Positions 17,548-26,159 are shown, counted from the stretch's first letter. The stretch is DNA of 64,000 nucleotides from Streptomyces prunicolor NBRC 13075 (GCF_000367365.1 NZ_BARF01000096.1:1-64000); one strand, 5' to 3'. Numbers and translations: made by a program. Notes: generated by a model from the letters alone, not told the origin.

Positions 17548-19035
17548 TCAGGGTTGTGGTGCCCCGCCGTGGCCCGAAGGCCCTTGGCCTTGTGGCCCGT
17601 TGTTGCTGACGTGGCCTTGGTTGCCCACGGCACTGTTGTGGATGTCCCCGGAGATGTTGTAGGTCTGCGTGCTGATGTTGGCCTGTGCCTTGTCGAAGGA
17701 ACTGGTGTCGACGTTGTGGGCCTTGAGGAACTTCTCGGTGGCGACGAGGACACCGCCCTGGAGCCTGAAGAGGAAGTCCTGCGAGTCGATGCGTTCCGCG
17801 TAGCCCGCCTCGGCCCAGTCCCCGATCCGTTCGCGCAGGCTGTCGGTCGCACCGACGTCCAGGACGATGTGGTGGTCCAGGATCTCCCGCCGCCGCTCCG
17901 CCATGAACTTCTCGCGGGTGCGCCGCACCCTGCGCAGCGCCCGCAACCGCCCGACGGCTCCCCGGAGTTCGGGCCAGGTACGCGAGTTGGCGTACCGGAG
18001 CAGGCTCCACCAGCGCTTGGAAGGGGTCACGGGCAGGTGGTCCACCAGGTGGAAACGCCCGCTCAGCGGCGGGATCGCGTACGCGGCGACCTCCCAGGTG
18101 AGGCTCGGCCCGCTGAGGATCGCCCGCAGGTACATGGAGACGATGATCCGCCCGCCGTCGCCGACCCGCTCCAGGCACAGATGGGTCCGCATGCCGGCAC
18201 CCGGGCTCTGCACGCCCGCCTGCACCAGTTGGCTGGGGATCTTCGGCAGCGGGCGGGCGGTGCGGTCGGGCAGCAGTTCCGGAAGCATGTAGGCGTTGCT
18301 GCCGAGGACGTAGAGCCGGTTCTTGGTCCGCAGTCCGTCGAGCCCGGAGAGCGCCTCCATCTCCTTGGCCACATAGGTGTGCAGCTCGACGGCGTCGAAG
18401 GGGCGGATGGTGAGCTTGCCGCCCTGCGGCGCGTCGGCCGGCTTGCTGACGTCGATCGGCTGCCAGACGACTTCCTTGATCTTTCTGCCGCTGCCGACGA
18501 ACGGGTTGGTGAGGGCCGCCGCGTCGGCGTACGGCAGCACGTTGGCCCGCTTGTTCGAGTGTTCCTGAAGCCAGGTCTCCGCCGCCGCGTCCACCGGCGG
18601 CGCCAGCTTCTCCACCTTGTCGGGGTTGCGGAACACCTCCTGCGCCGTCTCGCGGGCTTGGGCCTCCGCACGGTGGACCAGCCACCACGAGGCGCCGAGG
18701 ACGATGACGGGTCCGTAGACGCCCACCAGGACGACCGAGCCGAGGCCGTTCGCGAGTCCCCAGACCGCCACCAGCAGCGAGGCGCCGAACGCCGCGCTGA
18801 GCCAGGCGAGTTGGCGGTCCAGGGCCGCACGGCGGAGCAGGGCGGCGCGGGCGTGCCGGGCGAGCGCGACGAGGTTGATGCCGAGCGTGAGGCCCAGCGC
18901 GTGGAACCGGTCCCCGGTGAGCTCCTCGTCGACCTCGCGGGCGAACGCCTCGTCGAGATGCACCGACGCGCACAGCCGCCGGGTGACCCCGTCCTTGCGG
19001 TACTGCGGCAACGACGGTAGGACTCTCCCCGCCAC
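17548..19035 (-). CDS. two-TM membrane protein with C-terminal Gly/Asn motif, unknown function
   Basis: A 495-aa protein with a cytoplasmic N-terminal stretch (about 1-74), two adjacent TM helices (about 75-97 and 98-121) and a long, probably cytoplasmic, alpha/beta region. The last 40 residues contain TYNISGDIHNSAVG followed by NQGHVSNNG (458-480), nearly the same motif as the N-terminus of the downstream 106-aa protein, and then a Gln/Gly/Pro tail. I do not recognise the central region. The GTG at 19035 is the first start in the frame with a plausible SD (GGAAGG about 12 nt upstream). The gene reads towards the TerY-P operon and could be a membrane effector or receptor working with its small partner. 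Confidence 0.68.
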   Translation of the reverse strand: MAGRVLPSLPQYRKDGVTRRLCASVHLDEAFAREVDEELTGDRFHALGLTLGINLVALARHARAALLRRAALDRQLAWLSAAFGASLLVAVWGLANGLGSVVLVGVYGPVIVLGASWWLVHRAEAQARETAQEVFRNPDKVEKLAPPVDAAAETWLQEHSNKRANVLPYADAAALTNPFVGSGRKIKEVVWQPIDVSKPADAPQGGKLTIRPFDAVELHTYVAKEMEALSGLDGLRTKNRLYVLGSNAYMLPELLPDRTARPLPKIPSQLVQAGVQSPGAGMRTHLCLERVGDGGRIIVSMYLRAILSGPSLTWEVAAYAIPPLSGRFHLVDHLPVTPSKRWWSLLRYANSRTWPELRGAVGRLRALRRVRRTREKFMAERRREILDHHIVLDVGATDSLRERIGDWAEAGYAERIDSQDFLFRLQGGVLVATEKFLKAHNVDTSSFDKAQANISTQTYNISGDIHNSAVGNQGHVSNNGPQGQGPSGHGGAPQP

Positions 19036-19076
19036 GATGACCTGCCCTTCCGTCCGAACTCGCGCACTTCACCCTA

Positions 19077-19100
19077 GGGACAACAAGCCTGTTTTGTCCC
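19077..19100. promoter_or_regulatory. inverted repeat upstream of the two-TM protein gene
   Basis: GGGACAA at 19077-19083 and TTGTCCC at 19094-19100 form a perfect 7-bp inverted repeat with a 10-nt spacer, 42 nt upstream of the GTG at 19035. The position fits an operator or promoter element; a terminator for the preceding minus-strand gene (stop at 19126) is the alternative. Confidence 0.4.
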
Positions 19101-19125
19101 GGAGTTCGGCGAGTCGGCGGGAACG

Positions 19126-19719
19126 TCAGCCGCCCATGGCCTGTTGTCCCGGGTTCCGTCCGCTGGCCGCGAGGGCACGGTCGAAGACGGGGGCGTCGTC
19201 CGGTACGGGTACCGGGTCGGCGAAGCCGTCGTACTGGCGGTAGAGGTCGCCGTGCTTCTCGACCACGGCGAGGACGAGTCGGGCCGCGCCGTCCGAGACG
19301 GTGTACCGCTGGCCGGTGGCGGTGGCGACGTCCCAGCCGTGCACCGCCAGCTCCTTGATGATCATCGAGGCGAGTTCGTCGGCCGGCATCTTCGCCATGC
19401 CGAGGTCGACCTCGCCCTCCCACACCGCCGGGTCGGCCCAGGCGGCGACGGCCCGGTCCAGCTGGGCGGCGTACGCCTGTGCCCAGTCCGGATCGGCGGT
19501 GAAGTCGCGCGCGGTCAGCTCCTCGGAGAGCTGCTTGCGCAGGGCGCGGTGCTCCATGCCGTGCGAGGTGTAGAGGACCCAGTGGTTGACCATCGCGCGG
19601 ACGTCCCAGTCGGGGCAGTGCGTGCGGTCGTCGAGTTGGGCCGCGCCGACACCGCGCGCGACACGGGCCGCCTCGGCGGCGCATTCGATCATGTACGGGT
19701 GCAGGTCGTGGTTGCTCAT
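19126..19719 (-). CDS. TIGR03086-like / maleylpyruvate-isomerase N-terminal domain protein (DinB fold)
   Basis: A 197-aa protein of the actinobacterial family related to the metal-binding N-terminal domain of mycothiol-dependent maleylpyruvate isomerase. The N-terminal helix pattern ends in THCPDWDVRAMVNHWV, where the His of VNHW is a likely metal ligand, and the rest fits a four-helix bundle of DinB type. The start is placed at the ATG at 19719 (MSNHDLHP) instead of the first in-frame codon at 19761, which would run into the neighbouring gene and add a non-conserved leader. The substrate is unknown; some family members are thiol-dependent transferases. Confidence 0.75.
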   Translation of the reverse strand: MSNHDLHPYMIECAAEAARVARGVGAAQLDDRTHCPDWDVRAMVNHWVLYTSHGMEHRALRKQLSEELTARDFTADPDWAQAYAAQLDRAVAAWADPAVWEGEVDLGMAKMPADELASMIIKELAVHGWDVATATGQRYTVSDGAARLVLAVVEKHGDLYRQYDGFADPVPVPDDAPVFDRALAASGRNPGQQAMGG

Positions 19720-19744
19720 GCCCGCCACGCTAGGGAGGGCACCG

Positions 19745-20767
19745 TCAGGACTCTTGAACAAACGCGACAGCCTCGTCGGCGAGCCGGACCAGCTCGTCGA
19801 ACGGCAGCGAACCGGGCGCCCTGCGTTCGCGCGCGAACCCGTTCGCGAGCCGTTGCAGCAGGTCGTTGAGCGGTGTCGGTACGCCGTGCAGCCGCCCCAG
19901 CAGCGCGATCTCGCCGTTGAGATAGTCGGCCTCGATGGTGCCGGTGCCCCGGTTCAGCGACTGCCAGGAGGAACCGCCGCCGCGCGGGGTGCCGTCGATC
20001 TCCACGAGCTGGATCTTGTCGCCGCGTGCCGCCTTCTCCTCCTCGGCGCTCGCGTAGGCGATACCGGCGGCGTCGAGCACGGCGGCGCCCTCGGCCCGTA
20101 CCCGCCGGTAGAGGGCCAGGCCCTCCTCGCCGCCGTTCGGCCCGGCGACCGCCTCGATCGCGTTGACCAGGTTGCCGAGCAGCTTGGCGTACTGCCAGCG
20201 CGTCACGTCCGGTACGACGGGCGCCTCGAACCTCGACTTCTCCAGGTCGGCGGCGATCAGCCGGGCGGTCTCGTCGGTGCCGTGCGGATAGCGGCCGAGG
20301 TGCAGGATGCCGGTGAGCGGGGTGCCTTCGGCGGCGACCACACCCGGTTCGACGAAGGTCGCGGGCAGCCAGACGCAGACGCCGTGGACCCGCCGGAAGC
20401 GGCGCAGCGCCAGGCGTTGGCTCTCCACGCCGTTCTGCGCGCAGACGATGGGGAGTCGCTCGGCAGCCGTGCCGCCACCGGCGACCGGTGCCGGGCCCCA
20501 GACCGCGAGCGCGGCCTCGCTGTCCTGCGTCTTGACCGCGAGCACGAGCACGTCGTCGGGCCTCAACTCGCCCAGTTCCGCGGGCTCTTCGACGACCGGC
20601 AGCCGGTACGTCGACTCCCCGTCCGGCACCTTGAGCCGAAGCCCGTGCTCGGCCAGCGCCGCCCGCTGCGTACCCCGGGCGACCAGGACGACCTCGCACC
20701 CGGCCCCGGCCAGCCGACCGCCGATGGCCCCGCCGACCGCTCCTGCTCCGATGATGATGTAGCGCAT
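19745..20767 (-). CDS. ketopantoate reductase family protein (2-dehydropantoate 2-reductase-like)
   Basis: A 340-aa NAD(P)-dependent reductase. The N-terminus is MRYIIIGAGAVGGAIGGRL, a Rossmann GxGxxG motif with the start codon directly in front of the first beta strand, which fixes the start at 20767. The middle includes VKTQD and CAQNGVES, the latter corresponding to the family's QNG substrate loop, and a Lys in YAKLLGN fits the catalytic lysine region of the C-terminal helical domain. Many Streptomyces paralogues of PanE act on substrates other than ketopantoate, and there are no pantothenate genes nearby, so the specific reaction is left open. Confidence 0.82.
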   Translation of the reverse strand: MRYIIIGAGAVGGAIGGRLAGAGCEVVLVARGTQRAALAEHGLRLKVPDGESTYRLPVVEEPAELGELRPDDVLVLAVKTQDSEAALAVWGPAPVAGGGTAAERLPIVCAQNGVESQRLALRRFRRVHGVCVWLPATFVEPGVVAAEGTPLTGILHLGRYPHGTDETARLIAADLEKSRFEAPVVPDVTRWQYAKLLGNLVNAIEAVAGPNGGEEGLALYRRVRAEGAAVLDAAGIAYASAEEEKAARGDKIQLVEIDGTPRGGGSSWQSLNRGTGTIEADYLNGEIALLGRLHGVPTPLNDLLQRLANGFARERRAPGSLPFDELVRLADEAVAFVQES

Positions 20768-20820
20768 GGGACGAGCCTCGCACAGCACCCGCGGGCCGGC
20801 TCATCGGGTCCGGAGTCCGG

Positions 20821-21369
20821 TCAACTGCCGGTCATCTCCGCCAGTTTGACGACGGTGTTCCAGTTGCGGGTCGTGGCGATCAGGCCCTTGTTCAGCCGCG
20901 GCCGGGACAGTCCCACGGCGAGTTTGGAGCGGCCGAGGCCGTCCGGGGCGTAGAGGTACAGGGCGCGGTCCCCGAGGCGGAACTCCTCGGGGAGGTACGC
21001 GGACCGGTCCACCTCCGCGAAGCGGTCTTCGCCGGGCTCCGCCGAGTAGTAGGTGACGTGGAGTTGCTTGCCCTCCAACTCGGCGGCCGGGAAAGGGCAG
21101 TTGTCGGCGATCGCCTGGAGGTAGGCGTGGTCGCGGACGATGACGTCGACCGTGAATCCGAACCGCTTCTCGATCGCCTGCGCGAGTTCGGCGGCGAGGG
21201 ACTCCTCGTCGCCGTGGCCGCTCGCGAACACGGCCTGGCCGCTCTGCAGATAGGTGCGGACGTCGTCGTGTCCGAGGCCTTCGAGGAGCGTGCGCAGCTC
21301 GGCCATCGGGAGCTTCTTGTTGCCGCCCACGTTGATTCCGCGCAGGAGCGCCGCATACGTCGTCGTCAT
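20821..21369 (-). CDS. DUF1697 domain protein
   Basis: A 182-aa protein that fits DUF1697 over its full length: it opens MTTTYAALLRGINVGGNKKLPM (family hallmark LRGINVGG) and continues with LGHDDVRTYLQSGQAVF, another conserved stretch. The family is soluble and has no assigned function. The ATG at 21369 is used; a GTG at 21375 would add two residues. The region directly upstream folds into a long hairpin (21370-21438), so the transcript may be leaderless or structurally regulated. Confidence 0.85.
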   Translation of the reverse strand: MTTTYAALLRGINVGGNKKLPMAELRTLLEGLGHDDVRTYLQSGQAVFASGHGDEESLAAELAQAIEKRFGFTVDVIVRDHAYLQAIADNCPFPAAELEGKQLHVTYYSAEPGEDRFAEVDRSAYLPEEFRLGDRALYLYAPDGLGRSKLAVGLSRPRLNKGLIATTRNWNTVVKLAEMTGS

Positions 21370-21438
21370 CCGCACACCATAAAGCGGCCTTCGTGCCCCG
21401 TGGGGGTGGGCACGACGGCCGCTCCATGTGGTGTGCGG
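21370..21438. promoter_or_regulatory. long interrupted hairpin abutting the DUF1697 start codon
   Basis: Three successive perfect arms pair across one loop: CCGCACACCA (21370-21379) with TGGTGTGCGG (21429-21438), AGCGGCC (21383-21389) with GGCCGCT (21417-21423), and CGTGCCC (21392-21398) with GGGCACG (21408-21414). This gives 24 bp of stem with two small internal loops. The structure occupies the usual RBS region of the DUF1697 gene. It may be a strong terminator for rightward transcription, a transcription-factor site or a translation-blocking leader. Confidence 0.6.
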
Positions 21439-21785
21439 GTGTGCGGAAACTCTGGCGGATGAGGTGGCTCCGGATCAACACCTTCAGGCACACCTACCGA
21501 CACCTGTGACTTGTTCAACAAGGTTTCGTAATAACAAAGCGGACCCCGGCCGACGCATCGGACACCCCTGGCACCCGGTCACCCTGATCACCACCCCCGA
21601 GCCGCCCGGATAGATGTAGGGGGCCGCCGTCCTCCCCAGTGGTGAGGGCCCGGGGTCCGTGCGGAGGAGCCGCTCGGCCGAGACCTCACCGGTCAGCACG
21701 AGGGGACGTTCTTATTCCGCGCATACCTTCGAACCACGAGGTGGCGGCAGGGGGCTGTCACCGTGCGCAAGGGGGCAAGCCCGTC
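21439..21785. other. non-coding spacer upstream of the MMPL gene
   Basis: No gene is supported here. The stretch carries a 13-bp palindrome CTTGTTCAACAAG at 21510-21522 followed by the relatively AT-rich GGTTTCGTAATAAC, which is a plausible operator/promoter region for the MMPL gene at 21786. An SD-like AAGGGGG precedes that start. Confidence 0.45.
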
Positions 21786-24029
21786 ATGGGGAACGGAGAT
21801 TCGCGGGTACGGGGGCTCGCCGCCCGGGCCGGCGGCTGGAGTGCCCGGCACCGATGGGCCGCGGTCGGCATCTGGATGCTGTTCGTGGTGCTGGCGATGG
21901 GGATCGGCTCGGCGGCCGGCCGCGTCGACGTCGACGAGAGCGACCAGCTGAAGGGCGAGACGCACACCGCCGCCACGATCATCGACGACGCCGGGATCAA
22001 GGAACCGGCCGGTGAGACCGTCCTGATCCAGTCGAAGGACGCGTCGGTCACCTCCACCGACAGCGAGTTCCGCGCCACGGTCGCCGCCGTCGTCAAGGCC
22101 GTCGAGGGGACCGGCCGGGTCACGGACGTCACCTCGCCGTACGACACGAGGACCATCTCCAAGGACGGCCGGAGCGCGCTCGTCCAGTTCGACATGCGGG
22201 GCGACGCGGAGACCGCCGGTGACCGGGTGGAGCCGGTACTGAAGGCCGTCGCCGGGGTGCAGGAGGACCATGGCTCGCTGCGGATCGAGGAGATCGGCAG
22301 CGCGAGCATGGCGAAGCAGTACAAGGACGCCTTCGGCAACGACTTCAAGAAGGCCGAGTACTCCGCCCTGCCCGTCGCCTTCGGCATCCTGCTGATCGCC
22401 TTCGGCGCGCTGGTGGCGGCGCTGCTGCCGGTGGCGCTGGCCATGACCGCGATCATCGCGACGATGGGCCTGATGGGCCTCGTCAGCCACGTCCAGCCGA
22501 TGAGCGACACCGCCAACTCGGTCATGCTGCTTGTGGGGTTGGCCGTCGGCGTCGACTACTGCCTGTTCTATCTGCGCCGCGAACGCGAGGAGCGCGAGGC
22601 CGGCCGCGACGCCGGGGCCGCGCTGCGGATCGCCGCCGCGACCAGTGGCCGCGCCATCATCGTCTCCGGTGTCACGGTGTGCGTGGCGATGGCGGGCATG
22701 CTGTTCACCGGGCTCGCCGAGTTCGAGGCGATGGGCCTGGCCTCGCTGATGGTCGTCGCGGTCGCCATGGTCGGCTCGGTGACCGTACTGCCCGCGCTGC
22801 TCTCGCTGTTGGGCGAGCGGGTCGAGAAGGGCCGTATCCCGTTCCTGCGCCGACGCAGCCGCCGGGGCAACGGCCAGAGCCGGTTCTGGACCGCCGTCCT
22901 GCGCCGCGTGCTCGCCAAGCCGCTGGTCTCCGTCCTCGTGGCGACCGGCGCGCTGCTCGCGATCGCCGCTCCCGCGGTCGGCATGAAGACCGAGAACCTC
23001 ACCCTGGACCAGGAGTTCGGCAACTCCCTGCCCATCGTGGGGACTTACGACCGCGTCAACGACGCCTTCCCCGGCGGTTCCGAGCCGGCCGAGGTGATCG
23101 TCAAGGCGAAGGACATCAACGCACCTGAGATGAAGCAGGCGTTGGCCGACTTCAAGGCGCAGGCGGTCAGTTCGGGTGCCTCGCGTGGACCCGTCGACAT
23201 CAAGTTGCACGACGCGCAGAACGTCGCCTTCGTCTACGTCCCGCTCGTCGGCGGCTCGGACCAGGACAAGGCCGCGAAGAGCCTGGAGAAACTGCGCGAC
23301 GAGGTGCGCCCCGCCACCCTCGGCAAGGTCGAGGGCGTCCAGGCACCGATCACCGGACAGGTCGCGGGATCGAAGGACTTCAACGACCAGCTCCTCGGAT
23401 CGGTCGTCCCGGTCTTCGCGTTCGTCGTGGTCTTCGCCTTCCTGCTGATGCTGCTCTCGTTCCGCTCGCTGACGGTCGCGATCACCTCGATCGTCCTCAA
23501 CCTCCTTTCCGTGGGCGCCGCTTACGGCATCCTCGTCGCCGTCTTCCAACACGGCTGGGGCGCCTCACTGGTGGGCGCGGAGGGCGTCGGCGCGATCGTC
23601 ACCTGGCTGCCGCTGTTCCTCTTCGTGATCCTGTTCGGCCTGTCGATGGACTACCACGTGTTCGTCGTCTCCCGTATCCGCGAGGCGCGGCTGCGTGGCC
23701 GTACGACACAGGACGCGATCCGGCACGGTGTGGTCACCACGGCGGGCGTCGTCACCAGCGCCGCGGTCATCATGGTCGCCGTCTTCGCGATCTTCGGCAC
23801 GCTGTCCATGCAGTCCATGAAGCAGATGGGCGTCGGCCTCGCGGCGGCGGTCCTCATCGACGCGACGGTCATCCGGGGCGTCCTGCTCCCCGCGGTGATG
23901 GCCCTGCTCGGCGAGCGCAACTGGTACTTCCCGAAGTGGCTCCACCGCCTCCCGGACCTCACCCACGACGAGTCCCCGGAACCGATCACGCCCGCGGTGA
24001 CGGACGAGGGCGAGCGCGTGCAGGTGTAA
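21786..24029 (+). CDS. MMPL family RND-type transporter
   Basis: A 747-aa inner-membrane transporter of the MmpL/RND family, which exports lipids, drugs or other hydrophobic compounds using the proton gradient. The architecture is TM1, a large periplasmic-type domain (VDVDESDQLKGET...), a first bundle of TM helices with VGLAVGVDYCLFYLRRERE, a second extracellular domain and a second bundle with LFGLSMDYHVFVVSRIREAR. The two GVDYCLF / SMDYHVF motifs are the family's repeated TM4-TM10 signatures. The ATG at 21786 is in front of the first TM segment. A convergent ScbR-like TetR gene lies downstream and might regulate it, but the palindromes near both genes differ. Substrate unknown. Confidence 0.9.
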   Translation: MGNGDSRVRGLAARAGGWSARHRWAAVGIWMLFVVLAMGIGSAAGRVDVDESDQLKGETHTAATIIDDAGIKEPAGETVLIQSKDASVTSTDSEFRATVAAVVKAVEGTGRVTDVTSPYDTRTISKDGRSALVQFDMRGDAETAGDRVEPVLKAVAGVQEDHGSLRIEEIGSASMAKQYKDAFGNDFKKAEYSALPVAFGILLIAFGALVAALLPVALAMTAIIATMGLMGLVSHVQPMSDTANSVMLLVGLAVGVDYCLFYLRREREEREAGRDAGAALRIAAATSGRAIIVSGVTVCVAMAGMLFTGLAEFEAMGLASLMVVAVAMVGSVTVLPALLSLLGERVEKGRIPFLRRRSRRGNGQSRFWTAVLRRVLAKPLVSVLVATGALLAIAAPAVGMKTENLTLDQEFGNSLPIVGTYDRVNDAFPGGSEPAEVIVKAKDINAPEMKQALADFKAQAVSSGASRGPVDIKLHDAQNVAFVYVPLVGGSDQDKAAKSLEKLRDEVRPATLGKVEGVQAPITGQVAGSKDFNDQLLGSVVPVFAFVVVFAFLLMLLSFRSLTVAITSIVLNLLSVGAAYGILVAVFQHGWGASLVGAEGVGAIVTWLPLFLFVILFGLSMDYHVFVVSRIREARLRGRTTQDAIRHGVVTTAGVVTSAAVIMVAVFAIFGTLSMQSMKQMGVGLAAAVLIDATVIRGVLLPAVMALLGERNWYFPKWLHRLPDLTHDESPEPITPAVTDEGERVQV

Positions 24030-24085
24030 CTCCCACCGGCTGAGGGCTTGTTGATATCTGCCGGGTAAGACAGAGGGACGTACGA

Positions 24086-24116
24086 CCACCGGGTCCGGCC
24101 TGCCCAGACCCGGTGG
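24086..24116. terminator. bidirectional hairpin terminator
   Basis: CCACCGGGTC (24086-24095) and GACCCGGTGG (24107-24116) form a perfect 10-bp stem with an 11-nt loop, midway between the convergent MMPL and TetR genes. Confidence 0.75.
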
Positions 24117-24158
24117 ACCACCAGCGGCAGTTGAGACCTTCGTCCGTCGCAGACGCAG

Positions 24159-24821
24159 TTACCGCCCTGGACTCGGCGCCCTCGGCGCAGGGGGCCGGTC
24201 CAGCAGTGAGTGGGCCCGTTCCAGGCATCCGCCCGGGTCGGGGGACGCCTGAAGGCCGGGGAGCAGCAGCGTCCAGAGGTCGACCACCGCCTGCTCGACG
24301 TGTCTGCGGTTGTTCAGGGCGTCGGAGAGGGTGTGGGTGCCGGAGAAGCTGGCGACGACGACGTGTGCGGCACGCTCGACATCGGTACCGGGAGCGAGTT
24401 CCCCGTTCTCCTGGGCCGCGGCCAGCAACTGTGTGCACGTGGAGATCCACCCCACGAACGGCTTCGGCAGCTCGGTGGAGATCGACCTGCTCTCGTTCGA
24501 GAGCCTGTTGCCCGCCCGGACGATCACGTTGTCGCGGAACTCACGGGCCACGGCCAGGCTCAGGCCCACCAGCCGCTCGAGTACCGGGCCGCCGAGGGAG
24601 TTCCATTTCTCCACCAGCCTCGGCCATTCGGCGAAGTGGGCGTCGTAGACCGCCTCGGCCAGTCCCTCCTTGCTGCCGAAGTGGAAGTAGATGGCACCGC
24701 TGGTATAGCCGCTCGTGCGCGCCACGTCGCTGATGCTCGTACCGACGTATCCGTGCTGTTCGAACAGCACGGCCGCAGCCGCCAGGACAGCCCGCCGGGT
24801 GGCTTCCGCGCGCTCTTGCAT
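24159..24821 (-). CDS. TetR regulator of the gamma-butyrolactone receptor (ScbR/ArpA-like) type
   Basis: A 220-aa repressor-type protein. The N-terminal helix-turn-helix (residues about 3-55: RAEATRRAVLAAAAVLFEQHG, then TSGAIYFHFGSKEGLA) follows the ScbR/ArpA pattern, and the ligand domain keeps the FRDNVIVRAGNRL and FVGWI segments of that group. Such proteins bind autoregulator-element DNA and are released by gamma-butyrolactones or related signals, although many homologues are pseudo-receptors that bind antibiotics. No butyrolactone synthase (AfsA/ScbA) gene is in the window, which favours an orphan or pseudo-receptor. The ATG at 24821 is used; a TTG at 24830 is also in frame. A 6-bp inverted repeat lies about 30 nt upstream. 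Confidence 0.82.
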   Translation of the reverse strand: MQERAEATRRAVLAAAAVLFEQHGYVGTSISDVARTSGYTSGAIYFHFGSKEGLAEAVYDAHFAEWPRLVEKWNSLGGPVLERLVGLSLAVAREFRDNVIVRAGNRLSNESRSISTELPKPFVGWISTCTQLLAAAQENGELAPGTDVERAAHVVVASFSGTHTLSDALNNRRHVEQAVVDLWTLLLPGLQASPDPGGCLERAHSLLDRPPAPRAPSPGR

Positions 24822-24852
24822 GATCCTCAACGCCTCTGCCTCTCTGGCTGAA

Positions 24853-24868
24853 TCGCCTCTCCAGGCGA
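24853..24868. promoter_or_regulatory. candidate operator of the TetR gene
   Basis: TCGCCT (24853-24858) and AGGCGA (24863-24868) are a perfect inverted repeat with a 4-nt spacer, 31 nt upstream of the TetR start. It could be an autoregulatory site, but it does not match the usual butyrolactone-receptor consensus well. Confidence 0.3.
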
Positions 24869-24944
24869 AATCTAGACGTCAGGGCATCGGCCATCATCGC
24901 TGTACCAGAAAATTACGCCTTCTCTTATTTTATGACCGCGGAGG

Positions 24945-25172
24945 TCACCGGATCAGAGAGAGCTGCGGCGGCCACAGCACGCCGTCGGCCATGAGCAACG
25001 ACGGTCCGAGGTGAACCGGGCAGACGAGCAGCACGCGCTGCCGGTGGCGGAGTACCTGGAAGCGCGCGGTGGACGAGCAGTCCATCCCGTCGGAGGGGTC
25101 GCCGTACGGGCCCAGACACACCGCTTCAGATGTCCCGGGACGCAGGGCGTCGTTTGAGAAATGGCTGTTCAT
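24945..25172 (-). CDS. 75-aa small Cys-containing protein, unknown function
   Basis: The frame runs from an ATG at 25172, with GCGAGG eight nt upstream, to a TGA at 24945. The product MNSHFSNDALRPGTSEAV... has three cysteines and a CPVHLGP element near the middle, similar in layout to small actinobacterial proteins in which paired Cys/His residues bind zinc. It has no signal peptide. It lies on the same strand as, and downstream of, the frameshifted erm gene. The RBS and sensible composition support a real gene, but I do not recognise a family. Confidence 0.5.
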   Translation of the reverse strand: MNSHFSNDALRPGTSEAVCLGPYGDPSDGMDCSSTARFQVLRHRQRVLLVCPVHLGPSLLMADGVLWPPQLSLIR

Positions 25173-25332
25173 GGCATGCCTCGCCGCTTGTGAGTGTCGG
25201 CCTTCAACATAATGATCGATATGTACCTGCTTCAATCCTGTTCACCTTCAGGAACGAACAACGCGAGGGGGTTGACGAAGAGTTCCGTAACACCGGCGCC
25301 TACGGCCTGACAGCCGCCCCGCTCCGATACCT

Positions 25333-26113
25333 CTACGACGTCAGCTCCTCGTGCAGCCGTAGCCAGTGGTCCGGTGACACCTCGCCCACCAGGACACGTG
25401 GATCGAGGCGCGCGGCCCGGAACGCGGCGTCCACGCGGCGCCTCGGGTGGGCCCGGCGCAGGGAGGCGTGCAGCGAGCCGCCCACCCCGGAGAAGCCCAG
25501 CTCGACCAGGTGCCGCCAATCGCGCAGCGCTGCCGGTTCGAGCAACGGGGTCCGGCGTCGCTCGATCCGTACGATCCCGGCGTCGACGCGCGGTACGGGA
25601 CTGAACCGGCGCCGGTCGACCCGGCCGACCAGCCGCCACTCGTAGCGAGGCCAGGTGCGCACCGTCAGCAGGGTCCAACTGCCGTAGTCCCCGGTGCGTT
25701 TGCGGGCGTATTCGAGCTGGGTGAGGAGGGTGGCGTCGGTGAGGGCCGGGGGCCCGCAGACACCAGTCGACGATGTCGGCGGTGCGGGAGAAGGGCACGT
25801 TTCCGGCGACCGAGAACGGGGTGCGTGGGGGCCGGGTGTCCATGAAGTCCCCGGCGACGACGTGCACTTGGGGTGTGGTGGAGAAGCGGGTGCGGAGTTT
25901 CGGTACGAGGCGGGGGTCGATCTCGTGGGCGTGGAGTTCGTCGCAGTGGGGGGCGAGTTTCGCGGTCAACGCGCCTTTGCCCGCCCCCACTTCGAGGAGG
26001 AGCGGTACCTGTCGTCCCTGCGGGACGGCGAGGCGGGCGACGTATTCGGCGGTGGCGCGGTCGGCGAGGAAGTTCTGCGAGAGCGCGCGGGAAATGTGGG
26101 TGGGGCGGGCCAT
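25333..26113 (-). pseudogene. Erm-type 23S rRNA adenine N6-methyltransferase gene with one-base frameshift
   Basis: The N-terminal frame reads MARPTHISRALSQNFLADRA, then the SAM motif LEVGAGKGALTAKLA, EIDPRLVPKL, AGDFMD and the catalytic-loop motif NVPFS, all typical of Erm. After WCLRAP the frame is lost and resumes, one base shifted, as ALTDATLLTQLEYARKRTG... to the normal Erm C-terminus ending LHEELTS (stop 25333-25335). Removing one base from the G5 run at 25748-25752 restores an uninterrupted protein of about 259 aa, the normal family length. As given, the first frame would continue to 25232 with an Arg/Pro-rich non-conserved tail. The gene would confer MLS resistance by methylating A2058 if intact. 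A homopolymer sequencing error is a real alternative. Confidence 0.85.
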
Positions 26114-26159
26114 GGCCTGCGGTCCTTGTCTTCCGTGAAGGGCATACGGGCAGACGAAG

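Noticed and set aside
17207..19684. 825-codon minus-strand frame across the membrane-protein region
   Set aside because: Composition is Arg/Pro/Gly-rich; the frame of the 495-aa protein has TM helices and a sensible C-terminus, and the 106-aa gene has a proper start.
25232..25332. Extension of the first erm frame beyond the frameshift to 25232
   Set aside because: The sequence after the shift is Arg/Pro-rich and unrelated to Erm, while the other frame carries the real C-terminus.
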